Assembly (NCBI GenBank): GCA_008727115.1
Contig: CP044131.1
Span: 434,001 to 498,000 of the forward strand
From: Comamonas testosteroni
Lineage (GTDB): Bacteria > Pseudomonadota > Gammaproteobacteria > Burkholderiales > Burkholderiaceae_C
Length of the DNA: 64,000 nucleotides
Direction of reading: 5' to 3'
Below, piece by piece: positions 47,294-56,637 of the stretch. The translations under genes were made by a program, and so were the position numbers. Under the pieces are notes generated by a model, which did no database searches, was not told the DNA's origin, and saw only the letters and a list, made by a program, of their open reading frames with translations. Numbering within the stretch: the stretch's first letter is position 1; each line of letters starts with the position of its first letter.

Positions 47294-49000
47294 ATGTGGT
47301 TACCCTGGATGGAATTTGCTGCGGTGCTGACCGTGGCCACTTTGCTGACCATTCCCATGGGCCAGTGGCTGGCGCGCTGCTTTACCAGCGCGCACCACAG
47401 TTGGTTGGAGCGCGCCACCTATGGCGCCCTGGGTGTGAACCCGGCCGAGCGCATGGGCTGGCAGCGCTACACCAGCGCCCTGGTCTTGTCCAACGCGGCC
47501 ATGCTGCTGCTGGGCTATCTGGTGCTGCGGCTGCAAGCCAGCTTGCCGCTGAACCCGCTGGGCATTGCGGCGCAAACGCCCGATCTGGCCTTCAACACCG
47601 CCACCTCGTTTCTGACCAATACCAACTGGCAGGCGTATGCGGGCGAGAACAGCCTGACCAACGCCACGCAGATGGCCGCCATCACCTTTCTGATGTTTGC
47701 CGGTGCTACCACGGGCATAGCGGCTTGCGCAGGCTTTGTGCGCGGTCTGGCACGTTCAAGTAGCCAGGATGTGGGCAATTACTGGGTGGACTATGTGCGC
47801 GTGTTCTGGCGCGTGCTGCTGCCGCTGTCGTTTGTGATGGCGCTGGTCTATGTCTGGCAAGGCATTCCGCAGACGCTACACACCGAGACCGTAGCCACCA
47901 CGCTGGAAGGAGCCAGGCAGCAGTTGCTGATGGGCCCGGTGGCCAGCCTGGAAAGCATCAAGCACCTGGGCACCAATGGCGGCGGTTTCTTCAGCATGAA
48001 TGCGGCCCATCCGTTCGAAAACCCCACGCCGCTGACCAATCTGCTGCATATTTTGTCGATGCTGCTGATCCCTGCCGGGCTGACCTATGCCTTTGGCTCC
48101 ATGCTGCTGCGTCGCAAGCAAGGCTGGGTGCTGTTTGGTGCCTGCATGGTCATGTTCATCGGCTTTCTGGCGCTGGTGTTTACGGCCGAGCAAAACGGCA
48201 GCGGCTTGCTGGCACGTGCCGGGGCCGACCAGCAATGGAGCGCCACGCAAAGCGGCGGCAATATGGAAGGCAAGGAGCTGCGTTTTGGCATTGCCGACAC
48301 CGCCTTGTTTGTGACCACCACCACGGCGGCCACCACAGGTTCGGTCAACGCCATGCACGATTCGCTGACGCCGCTGGGCTCCATCACGCCACTGGCGCAG
48401 ATGATGCTCAACTGTGTGTTCGGCGGCGATGGCGTGGGCCTGATCAATCTGATCCAGTACGCCATCCTCACGGTGTTTCTGGCCGGCATGATGATTGGTC
48501 GCACCCCCGAGTTTCTGGGCAAGAAGATCGAAGTGCGCGAGATCAAGCTGGTGATGTTGTCGGTGCTGGCGCACCCGGCCTCCATCCTGGGCTTCACCGC
48601 GCTGGCTGTGTTGTGGCCCGGTGCGGCCGACAGCCTGAACAACCATGGCCCGCACGGCTTCTCGGAAATCCTCTACGCCTATGCCTCGGGCACGGCCAAC
48701 AACGGCTCGGCCTTTGCGGGGCTGAACGCCAACACGCCGTTCTTCAACACCACCATCGGCCTGGCCATGCTGGCGGGGCGCTTCTTGACGCTGCTGTCTC
48801 TGCTGGCCGTGGCCGGCAGCATGGCCGCCAAGGCCACAGTGCCCACCGGGCCCGGCACCTTCCCTACGGCAACGCCGCTGTTCATGGGACTGCTGGTGTT
48901 TGTGGTGCTGGTGGTGGGCGGGCTCACTTTCTTGCCGGCCCTGGCGCTGGGGCCGATCGTGGAGCACCTGCAGATGCTGGTCGGTCAGCTGTATTCCTGA
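47294..49000 (+). CDS. kdpA: Potassium-transporting ATPase subunit A
   Basis: The 568-residue channel-like subunit selects and passes K+. Its four pore-loop regions are visible: [48 protein letters not shown] and [18 protein letters not shown]. It has about ten helices. GAGAGGGG precedes ATG 47294. Its stop is followed directly by a family 1 repeat and then kdpC rather than kdpB. Confidence 0.95.
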   Translation: MWLPWMEFAAVLTVATLLTIPMGQWLARCFTSAHHSWLERATYGALGVNPAERMGWQRYTSALVLSNAAMLLLGYLVLRLQASLPLNPLGIAAQTPDLAFNTATSFLTNTNWQAYAGENSLTNATQMAAITFLMFAGATTGIAACAGFVRGLARSSSQDVGNYWVDYVRVFWRVLLPLSFVMALVYVWQGIPQTLHTETVATTLEGARQQLLMGPVASLESIKHLGTNGGGFFSMNAAHPFENPTPLTNLLHILSMLLIPAGLTYAFGSMLLRRKQGWVLFGACMVMFIGFLALVFTAEQNGSGLLARAGADQQWSATQSGGNMEGKELRFGIADTALFVTTTTAATTGSVNAMHDSLTPLGSITPLAQMMLNCVFGGDGVGLINLIQYAILTVFLAGMMIGRTPEFLGKKIEVREIKLVMLSVLAHPASILGFTALAVLWPGAADSLNNHGPHGFSEILYAYASGTANNGSAFAGLNANTPFFNTTIGLAMLAGRFLTLLSLLAVAGSMAAKATVPTGPGTFPTATPLFMGLLVFVVLVVGGLTFLPALALGPIVEHLQMLVGQLYS

Positions 49001-49102
49001 ACACCCCCTGAGTCGCTTCGCGCCTTCCCCCGCTCTCGCACCGCTGCGCGTTGCGGGCAGGGGACGCAGCCCTCGCTGCGGGGCGGCCCTTGCTCGGCTG
49101 CT
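49001..49102 (+). repeat. Family 1 stop-codon-proximal repeat, copy E
   Basis: ACACCCCCTGAG directly follows the kdpA stop. It keeps the GCAGC-CCTC-GCTGC stem and the GGGCGGCCCTTGCTCGGC tail, almost identical to copy A, while its middle stem is weaker. It separates kdpA from kdpC. Confidence 0.85.
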
Positions 49103-49159
49103 CGATGGGGTGGCGGTTTTAGGCGCTGCGGGTATTGATAGATCCTTCGGGAGCACGTT

Positions 49160-49882
49160 ATGAAATCTTCTTCTCAAACACTTTCCGCTGTGGCCGCGTC
49201 TGCTGCGGTGCCTGCTGTATTCGTTGTTGGCGATGTGCCCACCGCCTCCTGGGGCCGTTTGCTGGCCAGCAGCGTGCGCGCGGCCGTGGTGGTGATGTTG
49301 GTGGGCGGTATCGCCTATCCGCTGCTGACCACGGGCGTGGCCCAGGCGCTGTTTTCCCACGCGGCCAACGGTAGCCTGATAGCGCGCAACGGGCAGACCG
49401 TGGGCTCGGCGCTGATCGGCCAGCAGTTCGACGGTGCCCATTATTTCCATGGCCGGCCCAGTGCCACCACGGCGCCCGATCCCGACAAAGAGGGTTCCAG
49501 CATGGCCGCGCCCTACAACGCGGGCCTGTCAGGCGGCAGCAACCAGGGTGCTACGCACCAGAGCCTCGCGGACACCGTGGCCCAGCGCGTGGCGCAGTAC
49601 CGGGCCGACAACGGCCTGGCGCTGGATGCCACGGTGCCGGTGGATGCGGTCACGGCCTCGGCCTCGGGGCTGGACCCGCATATCTCGGTGGCCAATGCCC
49701 AGCTGCAACTGCAGCGTGTGGCACAGGCGCGTGGGCTCAATGCCGATCAGGTGCAGACCTTGATTGATGGCGCGACCGAACAGCGCACCCTGGGCCTGCT
49801 GGGCGAGCCGCGCGTCAACGTGCTGCAGCTCAATCTGGCGCTGGATGATTTGATTCAACAGCCTGTAGTGCGCAAGGAGTAA
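49160..49882 (+). CDS. kdpC: Potassium-transporting ATPase subunit C
   Basis: The 240-residue subunit helps KdpB bind ATP. It has one membrane helix (about 38-62, VVVMLVGGIAYPLLTTGVAQ) and periplasmic or cytosolic motifs DGAHYFHGRPSAT, PYNAGLSGGSNQG, VTASASGLDPHIS and RVNVLQLNLALDDL. It is about 45 residues longer than usual, with an extra Ser/Ala-rich N-terminus. GGGAG precedes ATG 49160. It lies between kdpA and kdpB, not after kdpB as in the standard operon. Confidence 0.93.
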   Translation: MKSSSQTLSAVAASAAVPAVFVVGDVPTASWGRLLASSVRAAVVVMLVGGIAYPLLTTGVAQALFSHAANGSLIARNGQTVGSALIGQQFDGAHYFHGRPSATTAPDPDKEGSSMAAPYNAGLSGGSNQGATHQSLADTVAQRVAQYRADNGLALDATVPVDAVTASASGLDPHISVANAQLQLQRVAQARGLNADQVQTLIDGATEQRTLGLLGEPRVNVLQLNLALDDLIQQPVVRKE

Positions 49883-49885
49883 GCC

Positions 49886-51997
49886 ATGTCAGCTATCAAA
49901 ACAAAAGCAGGCAGTGGCCTGCTGGATGCTGCGCTGGTCCGCAGCGCGCTGTGGGATGCGCTGTGCAAACTCTCGCCGCGCACGCAATGGGCCAACCCGG
50001 TGATGTTTGTGGTCTACCTGGGCGCCATGTTGACCACGCTGCTGTGGGCGCAAAGCCTGCTGGATGCGCAAAGCGAGAGCAGCGGCAAAAGTGGCTTCAC
50101 GCTGGCGATTGCACTGTGGCTGTGGTTCACCGTGCTGTTTGCCAACTTTGCCGAAGCCATGGCCGAAGGCCGCAGCCGTGCCCAGGCCGCCAGCTTGCGC
50201 GGCATGAAGCGCGACACCGTGGCCAAGGTGCTGCAAGAGCCGCACCACGGCAGCAGCTGGATTCCGGTGCGCGCCAGCGAGCTGCGCAAAGGTGTTTATT
50301 TGCTGGTCGAAGCGGGTGATGTGATTGCGCTGGATGGCACGGTGATCGAAGGCGTGGCCTCGGTCGATGAAAGCGCCATCACCGGCGAATCGGCTCCCGT
50401 GATCCGCGAGGCAGGGGGCGACTTCTCTTCCGTTACCGGCGGTACCCGTGTGCTGTCGGACTGGTTGGTGGTGGAAGTCAGCGTCAACCCCGGCGAATCG
50501 TTTCTGGACCGCATGATCTCCATGGTCGAATCGGCCAAACGCCAGAAGACGCCCAATGAGCTGGCGCTGACGATTCTGTTGGTGGGTCTGACGCTGGTGT
50601 TCTTGCTGGTCATCGTCACGCTGTGGCCGTTCTCGGCCTTTGCTGTGGAGCAGGCGGGCTCAGGCTCGGTAGTCGGCATTGCGGTGCTGATTGCGCTGCT
50701 GGTGTGCCTGATCCCCACCACCATCGGCGGGTTGCTGTCGGCCATTGGTGTGGCGGGCATGAGCCGCATGATGCAGGCCAATGTGATTGCCACCTCGGGC
50801 CGCGCGGTGGAGGCCGCGGGCGATGTGGACGTGCTGCTGCTGGACAAGACCGGCACCATCACCTTGGGCAACCGCCAGGCCAGCGAATTTCTGCCCGCAC
50901 CCGGTACCACGCTCCAGCAACTGGCCGAGGCCGCGCAACTGGCATCGCTGGCCGATGAAACCCCCGAAGGCCGCAGCGTGGTGGCGCTGGCGCAAGAGCG
51001 CCATAACCTGCCCGCACGCAATGTCTCTGAGGTTCTGGCAGAGCTGCTGGCCGAGTTTGTGCCCTTCACGGCCCAGACGCGCATGAGTGGTGTGGACCTG
51101 AGCACGCCGCAAGGCCCACGCAATCTGCGCAAGGGCGCGGCCGATGCCGTGCGCCGCCATGTCGAGGCACTGGGAGGCAGCTTCCCTGCCCCGGTGCAGC
51201 AGGCAGTGGACAACGTCTCGCGCAAGGGCAGTACGCCACTGGTGGTGGCCGATGGGGCCAAGGTGCTGGGCGTGATCGAGCTCAAGGACGTGGTCAAACC
51301 CGGCATGAAGGAGCGCTTTGCCGAGCTGCGTCGCATGGGCATCCAGACTGTGATGGTGACGGGCGACAACCCGCTGACCGCAGCCGCCATTGCCGCCGAA
51401 GCGGGTGTGGACGATTACCTGGCCGAAGCCAAGCCCGAGGACAAGCTGCAGCTGATCCGCAACCACCAGGCCGCAGGGCGTTTGGTGGCCATGACCGGCG
51501 ACGGCACCAATGACGCGCCCGCACTGGCTCAGGCCGATGTGGCCGTGGCCATGAACAGCGGCACGCAAGCGGCTAAAGAGGCCGGCAATATGGTGGACCT
51601 GGACAGCAACCCGACCAAGCTGATCGAGGTGGTGGAAACCGGCAAGCAAATGCTGATGACGCGCGGCGCGCTCACCACCTTCAGCATCGCCAACGATGTG
51701 GCCAAGTATTTCGCCATCATTCCGGCGGCTTTTGTGGGCACCTATCCGCAACTGGCCTCGCTCAATGTGATGCAGCTGCACAGCGCTGACTCGGCCATCC
51801 TGAGTGCCGTGATCTTCAACGCGCTGATCATCATTGCGCTGGTGCCGCTGGCCTTGCGCGGCGTGCCCTACCGCGCCGTGGGCGCCGCTGTGCTGCTGCG
51901 CCGCAATCTGCTGATCTATGGCCTGGGCGGCCTGATCGTTCCCTTTGTGGGCATCAAGCTCATCGACCTGCTGCTGACCGCGCTCGGCCTGGTCTGA
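49886..51997 (+). CDS. kdpB: Potassium-transporting ATPase subunit B (P-type ATPase)
   Basis: The 703-residue ATPase drives K+ uptake. The phosphorylated Asp320 is in [11 protein letters not shown]; the actuator loop has [11 protein letters not shown]; the hinge [20 protein letters not shown] and [16 protein letters not shown] complete the P domain. AAGGAG overlaps the kdpC end. The first codons (TCAGCTATCAAAACAAAAGC) resemble a family 2 end, so the N-terminus may carry repeat-derived residues. It follows kdpC with three bases between. Confidence 0.95.
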   Translation: MSAIKTKAGSGLLDAALVRSALWDALCKLSPRTQWANPVMFVVYLGAMLTTLLWAQSLLDAQSESSGKSGFTLAIALWLWFTVLFANFAEAMAEGRSRAQAASLRGMKRDTVAKVLQEPHHGSSWIPVRASELRKGVYLLVEAGDVIALDGTVIEGVASVDESAITGESAPVIREAGGDFSSVTGGTRVLSDWLVVEVSVNPGESFLDRMISMVESAKRQKTPNELALTILLVGLTLVFLLVIVTLWPFSAFAVEQAGSGSVVGIAVLIALLVCLIPTTIGGLLSAIGVAGMSRMMQANVIATSGRAVEAAGDVDVLLLDKTGTITLGNRQASEFLPAPGTTLQQLAEAAQLASLADETPEGRSVVALAQERHNLPARNVSEVLAELLAEFVPFTAQTRMSGVDLSTPQGPRNLRKGAADAVRRHVEALGGSFPAPVQQAVDNVSRKGSTPLVVADGAKVLGVIELKDVVKPGMKERFAELRRMGIQTVMVTGDNPLTAAAIAAEAGVDDYLAEAKPEDKLQLIRNHQAAGRLVAMTGDGTNDAPALAQADVAVAMNSGTQAAKEAGNMVDLDSNPTKLIEVVETGKQMLMTRGALTTFSIANDVAKYFAIIPAAFVGTYPQLASLNVMQLHSADSAILSAVIFNALIIIALVPLALRGVPYRAVGAAVLLRRNLLIYGLGGLIVPFVGIKLIDLLLTALGLV

Positions 51998-52086
51998 GCT
52001 TCCTCTGTGTGTGGCTTGTCCCTGTGCGGCCTGCGGCGTTTGAGTTCCGCAGCCGCAGGGTCCTGCCGTGTCTCTTGTGAATTGCT

Positions 52087-52971
52087 ATGTGCATATCTTC
52101 CATTCCCACATTTCTGGCCCAGCGCTCCTTGGCCATTGCATCGGCGCTGCTGCTGATGGCGATTTCTTATGCAAATTCCGCTCAAGCTGAGGAAATTCAG
52201 GATCAGGCGGCTACTGAAAATGCAGCAAGCTCACCCGCCGAACACAAGCTGCCTTTGATTGGCAGCCTGAGCCTGCTGAGTGACTACCGTTTTCGCGGCA
52301 TCTCCCAGACTTGGCGTGGTGCGGCCGTGCAGGGCGGGGTCGAGCTGGCCCTGCCCCACGGCTGGTATCTGGGCACCTCGCTGTCCAATGTTTCCACCCA
52401 CAGCTACGGCCAGGGGCAGGGGCTGGAACATGACCTCTATGGCGGCTGGCGTGGCGAGCTGGTGCCCGAGTGGCAGCTGGATACGGGCTTGCTCCACTAC
52501 GGCTATCCCGGTGCGCGCCTGGCGGCAGAGAGTGGTGGCAGCCAACGCTTTGACACCACCGAGGCCTATCTGGGCGCCACGCATGGCGGCTTCAGCGCCA
52601 AATGGTCGGTCGCGCTGACGCCATACTTTGGTTTGCGGGACAGTACGGCCGCTTCGGCCTTTGCCACGGCGCTTGCTCCGGCGGGCAGCACCATCGGCAG
52701 CCAGTATCTGGATGTGAACTACCAGCGCCCGCTGGGCAGCTGGGCCACGCTGGGTCTGCATGGCGGCTATACCTATGTGCGAAGCTACAGCGAGGTGTCT
52801 TATGCCGACTGGCGTGTGTCGCTGGCCAAGACCTGGGGCATTTGGACGGCCAGCCTGGCCTATACGGGAACCTCGGCCGATGACCGCTACTACCGTGCGG
52901 CCAACAGCCAGGGCCAGTGGCGCAACCTGGGCCGCAGCGGCTGGGTGCTGGGGCTGAGCGCAGGCTTTTGA
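52087..52971 (+). CDS. TorF-family putative porin in the kdp operon
   Basis: The 294-residue outer-membrane protein has a signal peptide ending AQA (about residue 34), a polar linker, then a beta-rich domain with SLLSDYRFRGISQTWRGAAV, which marks the TorF/Gcw_chp group (TIGR02001). It ends in Phe after GWVLGLSAG. It probably forms a channel. Its place between kdpB and kdpD suggests a role in K+ entry through the outer membrane; that is inference. No clear Shine-Dalgarno precedes ATG 52087. Confidence 0.87.
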   Translation: MCISSIPTFLAQRSLAIASALLLMAISYANSAQAEEIQDQAATENAASSPAEHKLPLIGSLSLLSDYRFRGISQTWRGAAVQGGVELALPHGWYLGTSLSNVSTHSYGQGQGLEHDLYGGWRGELVPEWQLDTGLLHYGYPGARLAAESGGSQRFDTTEAYLGATHGGFSAKWSVALTPYFGLRDSTAASAFATALAPAGSTIGSQYLDVNYQRPLGSWATLGLHGGYTYVRSYSEVSYADWRVSLAKTWGIWTASLAYTGTSADDRYYRAANSQGQWRNLGRSGWVLGLSAGF

Positions 52972-53000
52972 CACTTCTTGAGTGATACGCTGGGTACCCG

Positions 53001-55721
53001 ATGCCATCCTCCTCCTCCTCCTCCTCGCCCACCCCCGTGCCGCGCCCCGATCCGGATGCGCTGGTTGCCCAGCTGCAGGCCGAACAAGCGCAGGCCGCAC
53101 GCGGCAAGCTGCGCATCTACTTTGGCTCCAACGCTGGCGTGGGCAAGACCTATGCCATGCTGGCCACTGCCCAGCGCGAGCGCCAGTCCGGCCGCGCAGT
53201 GCTGGTGGGCTTGGTCGAGACCCATGGCCGGGCCGAGACCGAGCAGCAGCTGCACGGCCTGCGGCAGCTGCCGCGCAAGCCCTTGCCCTACCATGGGCGG
53301 CAGTTGCCGGAGTTTGATCTGGATGGTGCGCTGGAGCAGCGCCCCGATGTGCTGCTGCTGGACGAGCTGGCGCACAGCAATGTGCCCGGCGCGCGCCACC
53401 CCAAGCGCTGGCAGGACGTGGAGGAGCTGCTGGACGCCGGCATCAACGTGTGGACCACGTTGAACGTGCAGCACCTGGAAAGCCTCAACGATGTGGTCAG
53501 CGGCATCGTCGGCATCCAGGTGCACGAAACCGTGCCCGACCATATTTTTGACGATGCTGATGAAGTCATCGTGGTCGATATTCCGCCCGAGGAGCTGCTC
53601 AAGCGCCTGAAGGCCGGCAAGGTCTATGCGCTGGAGCAGGCCGAGCGCGCTTCGCACAACTTCTTTCGCTTGGGTAATCTGCTGGCGCTGCGCGAGCTGG
53701 CGCTGCGCGAGCTGGCGCTGCGCCGCACCGCCGACCGGGTGGACGAGGACATGCGCGACTACCGGCGCGAGCGGGCCATTGGCGATGTCTGGCCCGCGCG
53801 CGAACGCCTGCTGGTGGGTGTGGGAGGCCGTGCCGGAGACGACGCACTGGTGCGCCAGGTGGCGCGCCTGGCGCGGCGGCTGGAGGCCGACTGGGTGGTG
53901 GTCTATGTGGATGCCCCCGCGCGCCAGCACCGCCCGCGCGCGGCGCAGGAGCGGGTTTTAAAGACGCTGGCCCTGGCCGCCCGGCTGGGCGCCGAAACCG
54001 CCACCATTCCCGGATCGGATGTGGCGCAGGCGCTGGTGGACTTTGCCCGCGAGCGCAATGCCAGCCACCTGGTGCTGGCGCGCGTGGATCGTGGCCAGGT
54101 CAGCCGCTGGTGGCCATGGCGACCGGCCAGCCTGCCGGAGCAGATTGCTCAGCGCAATCCCAACCTCGATGTGCTGCTGCTGTCCACCGCACACAGCAAA
54201 AATGAGAGCGCCTTGAGCTCGCCAGTAGCGCACGAGAAGGGTTTTTCATTCATGTCCTATGTCGGCGCCACGCTGGCCTGCCTGGCCGCTACCGGCGTGG
54301 CCGAGCTGCTGCTCAATGTGTTTGACCCGGCCAATGTGGTCATGCTTTTTCTGTTGGTGGTGGTGCTGTCGGCGCTGCGCTGGGGGCAGGGACCGGGCGC
54401 GTGGGCGGCGCTGGTATCGGTGCTGCTATTTGACTACTTCTTTGTACCGCCGATTAACTCGTTCAGTGTCAACGACACCCAGTACATCTTCACCTTCTGC
54501 CTGATGCTGGGCGTGGCCCTGGTCTGCGGCCAGCTCATGGCCAGGCTGAGGCATGAGGCACGCGTGGCGGCAGAGCGCGAACGCCGCGCCGGCGCGCTGG
54601 CGCGGCTGGCGCGCGATCTGTCGGGCGCGCTCAAGCAGGAGCAGGTGGTGCAGATTGCGCTGGGCACCGTCAGCGGTGTGTTCGATGCGCAAACCGGCTT
54701 GCTGCTGCCCGATGCGGCAGAGCAACTGCATGTGGCGCAAGGCAGCGAGGGCAATATCGACATCAGCATTGGCCGCTGGAGCATGGAGCACGGCCAGAGC
54801 GCAGGGCAGGGCACCGATACGCTGGCCGCATCGCCCGCCTTGTATGTGCCGCTGGTGGCACCGGTGCGTGCGCGCGGCGTGCTGGTGCTGCACCTGCGTA
54901 CGCCGGATCGCCTTCGCGTGCCCGAGGAGCGCCGCCTGCTGGACGCCTGTGCCAGCCAGATTGCGCTGGCGCTGGAGCGCGTGCATTTTGTGGAAATGGC
55001 GCAGCAAACACAGATCGCCATGGAGGGCGAGCGCATGCGCAACACGCTGCTGTCCGCCGTGTCGCACGATTTGCGCACGCCGCTGACCGGCATTCTGGGC
55101 GCGGCGCAAACGGCCTTGCCCCATGCGGCGCCCGGCCCGGTCAACGACATGCTGGTGCAGATCCGCAACCAGGCCCAGGCCATGCAGCAACTGGTGGACA
55201 ACCTGCTGGCCATGGCGCGGCTGCAGCAGGGCGGTGTGCACCTGAAGCGCGAATGGCTGCCGGTGGAAGAGCTGGTGGGCAGCGCGCTGCGCCAGATGCG
55301 CGAGCGCCTGGCGGGCCACACCGTGCGCACCGCGCTGCCGGCCGATTTGCCACTGCTGCAGGTGGATGGCGTACTGATGGAACGGGTGCTGGTGAACCTG
55401 CTGGACAACGCCATCAAATACACACCCCAGGGCACGGCGATAGATATTTCGGCCGCGCTGGACGGCAAGGATTGCGTGCTGCAGCTGCGAGATGCCGGCC
55501 CCGGCTTGCCCCGGCATATGGCGGCCGACCAGCTGTTTGAGCCTTTTACCCGTGGCGTGACCGAGTCTTCGGTCTCGGGCATGGGCTTGGGCCTGACTTT
55601 GGCGCAGCGCATCGTGCAAGCCCATGGCGGATCGCTGCAGGCGCAGCCCGGCCCGGACGGCTGCGGCACGGTGTTCACCATCCGCCTGCCCGTGCCCGAA
55701 CAGCCGCGACTGGACGAATAA
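53001..55721 (+). CDS. kdpD: Sensor histidine kinase KdpD
   Basis: The 906-residue kinase senses K+ limitation. It has the N-terminal KdpD domain (about 34-245) with Walker A FGSNAGVGKTYAM and VLLLDELAHSN, a universal-stress-like domain (about 265-400), four membrane helices (about 415-510), a GAF domain (about 540-670), and a kinase core with His689 in VSHDLRTPLTGI and the GMGLGLTLA lid. The start is a Ser run encoded by repeated TCC. A 15-bp unit is repeated at 53690-53720 (LALRELALRELALRR). Confidence 0.94.
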   Translation: MPSSSSSSSPTPVPRPDPDALVAQLQAEQAQAARGKLRIYFGSNAGVGKTYAMLATAQRERQSGRAVLVGLVETHGRAETEQQLHGLRQLPRKPLPYHGRQLPEFDLDGALEQRPDVLLLDELAHSNVPGARHPKRWQDVEELLDAGINVWTTLNVQHLESLNDVVSGIVGIQVHETVPDHIFDDADEVIVVDIPPEELLKRLKAGKVYALEQAERASHNFFRLGNLLALRELALRELALRRTADRVDEDMRDYRRERAIGDVWPARERLLVGVGGRAGDDALVRQVARLARRLEADWVVVYVDAPARQHRPRAAQERVLKTLALAARLGAETATIPGSDVAQALVDFARERNASHLVLARVDRGQVSRWWPWRPASLPEQIAQRNPNLDVLLLSTAHSKNESALSSPVAHEKGFSFMSYVGATLACLAATGVAELLLNVFDPANVVMLFLLVVVLSALRWGQGPGAWAALVSVLLFDYFFVPPINSFSVNDTQYIFTFCLMLGVALVCGQLMARLRHEARVAAERERRAGALARLARDLSGALKQEQVVQIALGTVSGVFDAQTGLLLPDAAEQLHVAQGSEGNIDISIGRWSMEHGQSAGQGTDTLAASPALYVPLVAPVRARGVLVLHLRTPDRLRVPEERRLLDACASQIALALERVHFVEMAQQTQIAMEGERMRNTLLSAVSHDLRTPLTGILGAAQTALPHAAPGPVNDMLVQIRNQAQAMQQLVDNLLAMARLQQGGVHLKREWLPVEELVGSALRQMRERLAGHTVRTALPADLPLLQVDGVLMERVLVNLLDNAIKYTPQGTAIDISAALDGKDCVLQLRDAGPGLPRHMAADQLFEPFTRGVTESSVSGMGLGLTLAQRIVQAHGGSLQAQPGPDGCGTVFTIRLPVPEQPRLDE
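53007..53027 (+). repeat. TCC trinucleotide microsatellite at the kdpD start
   Basis: TCC is repeated about six times just after the ATG of kdpD, encoding seven Ser in a row. Slippage would change Ser number without breaking the frame. Confidence 0.8.
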
Positions 55722-55730
55722 TGGAGTGCT

Positions 55731-56435
55731 ATGGACCACAGCCCCCGCATTTTGCTGATTGAAGACGATGCCAGCATCCGTCGCTTTGTGCGCTTGGCGC
55801 TGGAGGATGAAGGCTGGCAGGTGTTTGAATCCGAAACCGCCAAGCGCGGTCTGATCGATGCTGCCAGCCGCCAGCCCGATGCCGTGGTGCTGGACCTGGG
55901 CCTGCCCGATGCCGATGGCAAAACCGTGATCACTGAGCTGCGCAGCTGGAGCCAGTTGCCCATCCTGGTGTTGTCGGCGCGCGAGCGCGAAGAAGAAAAA
56001 GTCGCCGCGCTGGATGCCGGTGCCGACGACTACCTGACCAAGCCTTTTGGTGTGCCCGAGCTGCTGGCCCGCCTGCGCGTGATGCTGCGCCGCCGCCAGC
56101 AGGTAGCCGTTGCCGATAAACCCCGCAGTCGCGCGCAGTTTGGCGAGGTGGTGGCGGACCTGGCTACGCACGAAGTCACCCGCGCCGGCCAGGCCGTGCA
56201 CCTGACGCCGATTGAGTTCCGCTTGCTGGCGGCACTGATCGCGGGCCAGGGCCGGGTGATGACGCACCGCCAACTGCTGCTGCAGGTCTGGGGGCCGGAG
56301 TATCTGGACCGCCCGCATTATCTGCGCGTGCACATGGCCAATCTGCGCCAGAAGGTGGAGGTTGATCCGGCTCAGCCCGCCCATCTTTTGACCGAGCTTC
56401 AGGTGGGTTATCGGCTGGTCGGTCTGGCGCTCTGA
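55731..56435 (+). CDS. kdpE: Response regulator KdpE
   Basis: The 234-residue OmpR-type regulator has acidic residues in LLIEDDASIRR, acceptor Asp55 in VVLDLGLPDADG and Lys104 in DYLTKPFG, then a winged helix ending LRVHMANLRQKVE and LLTELQVGYRL. It activates the kdp operon under low K+. GGAG precedes ATG 55731, nine bases after the kdpD stop. Confidence 0.95.
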   Translation: MDHSPRILLIEDDASIRRFVRLALEDEGWQVFESETAKRGLIDAASRQPDAVVLDLGLPDADGKTVITELRSWSQLPILVLSAREREEEKVAALDAGADDYLTKPFGVPELLARLRVMLRRRQQVAVADKPRSRAQFGEVVADLATHEVTRAGQAVHLTPIEFRLLAALIAGQGRVMTHRQLLLQVWGPEYLDRPHYLRVHMANLRQKVEVDPAQPAHLLTELQVGYRLVGLAL

Positions 56436-56449
56436 CAGCGGCTTGCCGG

Positions 56450-56455
56450 TATAAT
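56450..56455 (+). promoter_or_regulatory. -10 box of the ahcY promoter
   Basis: A perfect TATAAT lies so that transcription would begin about 56461-56464, right at the first stem of the riboswitch. The -35 region is not clear: CTGACA at 56432 is only 12 bases away. Confidence 0.65.
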
Positions 56456-56463
56456 CGCCGCTC

Positions 56464-56558
56464 ATCCGAGGAGCGTTGCAGCGTTCCCCAGTCTCGCTAC
56501 CCGCGGGGCACCAGCGGGGCGTGAGGCTCGGATTCATACCCCCGCAACGACGCTCACC
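56464..56558 (+). ncRNA. S-adenosylhomocysteine (SAH) riboswitch
   Basis: The class consensus is visible: ATCCGAG (56464-56470) pairs with CTCGGAT (56527-56533); GAGCGTTGC (56471-56479) pairs as pseudoknot and stem with GCAAC (56544-56548) and CGCTC (56551-56555); and the conserved AACGACGCTCACC ends the aptamer. SAH riboswitches turn on SAH-recycling genes when SAH builds up. It directly precedes ahcY, the expected target. Confidence 0.93.
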
Positions 56559-56589
56559 CACGCTTTCTGTGCGGTGAGACTGCATTTTT
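56553..56589 (+). terminator. Riboswitch-linked alternative hairpin / terminator
   Basis: CTCACC (56553-56558) can pair with GGTGAG (56573-56578), with an inner CAC/GTG, followed by five T at 56585-56589. It shares CTC 56553-56555 with the aptamer pseudoknot, so SAH binding would prevent it. The T-run is a few bases beyond the stem. Confidence 0.65.
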
Positions 56590-56637
56590 CCTTGTCCCCG
56601 CAGAACGTGGTTTTTCATTCAAGTTTTGGAGAAAACC

